Positions 63,695 to 64,000 of a DNA stretch of 64,000 bases are shown one piece after another. The translations under genes and the position numbers were made by a program. Numbering within the stretch: position 1 is the stretch's first letter; every line of letters begins with the position of its first letter. Below the pieces are notes generated by a model. That model saw only the letters and a list, made by a program, of their open reading frames with translations. It was not told the origin of the DNA and ran no database searches. Source of the DNA: Methanobacterium sp. (GTDB lineage: Archaea; Methanobacteriota; Methanobacteria; Methanobacteriales; Methanobacteriaceae); assembly GCF_038562635.1 (NCBI RefSeq), contig NZ_JBCFBO010000001.1:759869-823868 (forward strand), in the 5' to 3' direction.

Positions 63695-64000
63695 ATCATT
63701 TTTTTTAGTGGAAAGAAATATTACAGGTTTAATTTATAAAAAGATGGAAATTAAAACAATAACTATACAAAAAAGAGAAAAAACTACTAGTTTTAAGAGT
63801 ATGTGCCAGGACAATAAATGAAGGCATCATAGTATCACAGCACTCAATAAATCAAAATATAACTAAAAGGAGATAGATTAATATCCAATAATATTGACCT
63901 AAATTAATAATGTATGGTTTTACATACAATTTTTACGGTTTAGAATATCAATACAGATTTATATACAATTTTAGAAATTTTGATATTTTTATATTAAAAA
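63695..64000. other. Gene-free end of window, nothing recognised
   Basis: About 300 nt of AT-rich sequence after the kinase stop. No frame, hairpin or repeat supported. Confidence 0.4.

Overview
The window looks like a methanogenic archaeon of the Methanobacteriales, most likely Methanobacterium or a close relative. This is inferred from gene content. It has an archaeal histone, Alba, archaeal SecD/SecF, archaeal deoxyhypusine synthase and archaeal riboflavin synthase (RibC). It also has the order cbiM-cbiN-cbiQ-cbiO-ribC, a DUF11 adhesin-like surface protein, a relic of mtxX, box A/TATA promoters and a tRNA without encoded CCA. The DNA is very AT-rich, with long intergenic spaces.

Layout. 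0-12 kb is an accessory zone: a partial radical SAM gene, lemA, a CsbD-like peptide, tRNA-Thr(CGU), a REC-PAS-histidine kinase, alba, and many small unknown proteins that include two paralog pairs and a methionine-rich protein. 12-19 kb holds nudC, a TrmB regulator beside a YhgE/Pip-like exporter with matching operator palindromes, a CDF transporter and an alpha/beta hydrolase. 19.6-21 kb is a ParA plus small-partner cassette (SegAB-like). 21-32.8 kb carries PadR/MFS and MATE/MarR efflux operons, a second kinase, a UbiA prenyltransferase, small proteins and a ZIP transporter. 32.8-36.3 kb is a gene graveyard (relics of a DedA/VTT protein, mtxX and a VOC protein) around an intact CPBP protease. 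36.6-50 kb is mostly housekeeping: C45 peptidase, TRAM, DUF3892, CBS regulator, deoxyhypusine synthase, YHS, pyrF, secF-secD, SpoIIM-like, histone, HEAT-repeat. 50-64 kb has a Usp, a 1,328-residue adhesin, the cobalt transporter operon with ribC, and a 1,143-residue multi-PAS kinase.

Two systems stand out. (1) A family of hairpin-cassette arrays occurs at about 9.9, 25.5, 41.5, 60.0 and 63.3 kb. Each is a string of short perfect inverted repeats, usually 6-11 bp arms around a 3-nt loop. Arms are shared between loci, and compensatory changes keep the pairing. The copy at 63.26-63.46 kb lies in frame inside the ATPase domain of the kinase and adds roughly 60 residues. The copy at 9.9-10.2 kb fills the likely 5' leader of alba and its last stem reaches the ribosome binding site. 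(2) The ParA/partner cassette is accompanied by a 20-bp motif (ATAAGTTATACAGTTATTAA and variants) in at least five intergenic sites between 21.0 and 34.2 kb, with weaker copies at the parA promoter and 43.7 kb. These are candidate centromere-like sites.

Three membrane-free sensor kinases (two with an N-terminal receiver or receiver-like domain) have no separate output regulator nearby. Several regulator/transporter pairs carry recognisable candidate operators. All functional calls come from reading sequence and memory of families; no search was run.
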